Assembly (NCBI GenBank): GCA_030433395.1
Contig: JAUILX010000049.1
Coordinates: 1-7,125, forward strand
Length of the DNA: 7,125 nucleotides
Reading direction: 5' to 3'
Origin: Chlamydiia bacterium
GTDB taxonomy: Bacteria > Chlamydiota > Chlamydiia > Chlamydiales > JACKPQ01
Of this stretch, positions 7,015 through 7,125 are shown piece after piece (within the stretch, counting starts at the first letter, position 1; every line of letters begins with the position of its first letter). The notes beneath the pieces were generated by a model. That model saw nothing but the letters and a program-made list of their open reading frames with translations, searched no databases and was not told the DNA's origin. The position numbers were made by a program, and so were the translations under genes.

Positions 7015-7125
7015 TTATGTAAGTGACTTTGGTGCAGGGCTTATGCGACTTCGATTTGCGAAACCTGTTGACCAAAGTTTATAGGTGATAACTGCAATTC
7101 CAGAACCAATTGCTCCAGCAATGGA
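7015..7125 (-). CDS. 3' end of an unrecognised convergent gene, last 36 residues (5' part outside window)
   Basis: Reading in from the right edge on the minus strand, this frame stays open for 36 codons and ends in tandem stops TAA TAA (7017-7012). It encodes a glycine-rich hydrophobic stretch, AGAIGSGIAVITYKLW, then a polar basic tail (FANRSRISPAPKSLT). This is consistent with a final membrane helix and a short cytoplasmic end. First codon positions are purine-rich (about two thirds), as in real coding sequence, and more so than in the competing frame. The tandem stops abut the kinase terminator, the layout expected for two convergent genes. Too little is present to name a family, and the call rests on frame statistics alone. 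Confidence 0.4.
   Translation of the reverse strand, partial: SIAGAIGSGIAVITYKLWSTGFANRSRISPAPKSLT

Noticed and set aside
7041..7124. Alternative minus-strand frame at the right edge (27 codons ending at 7041)
   Set aside because: It is shorter and lacks the purine bias at first codon positions seen in the neighbouring frame, so it is the less likely of the two.
6976..7125. Frameshifted remains of the missing ACT domains downstream of the kinase gene
   Set aside because: I read all three plus-strand frames. They close quickly and show no ACT-like pattern, and a terminator lies directly after the stop.

Overview
The window reads as part of a Chlamydiota chromosome, probably an environmental (Parachlamydia/Waddlia/Simkania-like) lineage rather than Chlamydia proper. 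The main reason is gene order on the minus strand: rpsA, nusA, infB, rbfA, truB with no spacer genes. This is the order I know from Chlamydia trachomatis. Most other bacteria instead have rimP-nusA-ylxR-infB-rbfA-truB, with rpsA elsewhere. Protein details agree: S1 of 576 aa with a lysine-rich tail, NusA of 431 aa with a short C-terminus, IF2 starting KNLKLKIKN, and TruB with GHAGTLDPFATGVMVMLIGK. Genus cannot be fixed from this sequence alone.

Layout. Positions 6146 down to 1 (minus strand) are one packed translation and transcription operon: ribosomal protein S1, transcription factor NusA, initiation factor IF2, ribosome maturation factor RbfA, and the N-terminal 144 residues of tRNA pseudouridine synthase TruB, cut by the window edge. 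Every junction is an overlap or a gap of at most 3 nt: rpsA/nusA share one base (TAATG), nusA/infB have zero gap, infB/rbfA have a 3-nt gap, and rbfA/truB overlap by 20 nt. infB and rbfA both begin with GTG. The genes work together: S1 and IF2 load mRNA and initiator tRNA, NusA tunes elongation and antitermination, RbfA matures the 30S subunit, and TruB modifies the tRNA T-loop.

Positions 6147-6252 are a 106-bp divergent intergenic region. It holds a candidate rpsA promoter and two inverted repeats that could be operators. On the plus strand, 6253-6975 encodes a 240-residue aspartokinase-like protein. It has the catalytic amino-acid-kinase domain only and no ACT regulatory domains, and it is followed 12 nt later by a convincing intrinsic terminator. 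By hand count of sampled lines this gene is about 52% G+C, against about 43% for the operon. The last ~110 bases probably hold the 3' end of an unrecognised convergent minus-strand gene with a hydrophobic segment.

The operon is ordinary core housekeeping. The points worth a second look are the regulatory-domain-less kinase, its base composition, and the palindromes in the divergent promoter region. I saw no CRISPR array, mobile element, tRNA or rRNA.
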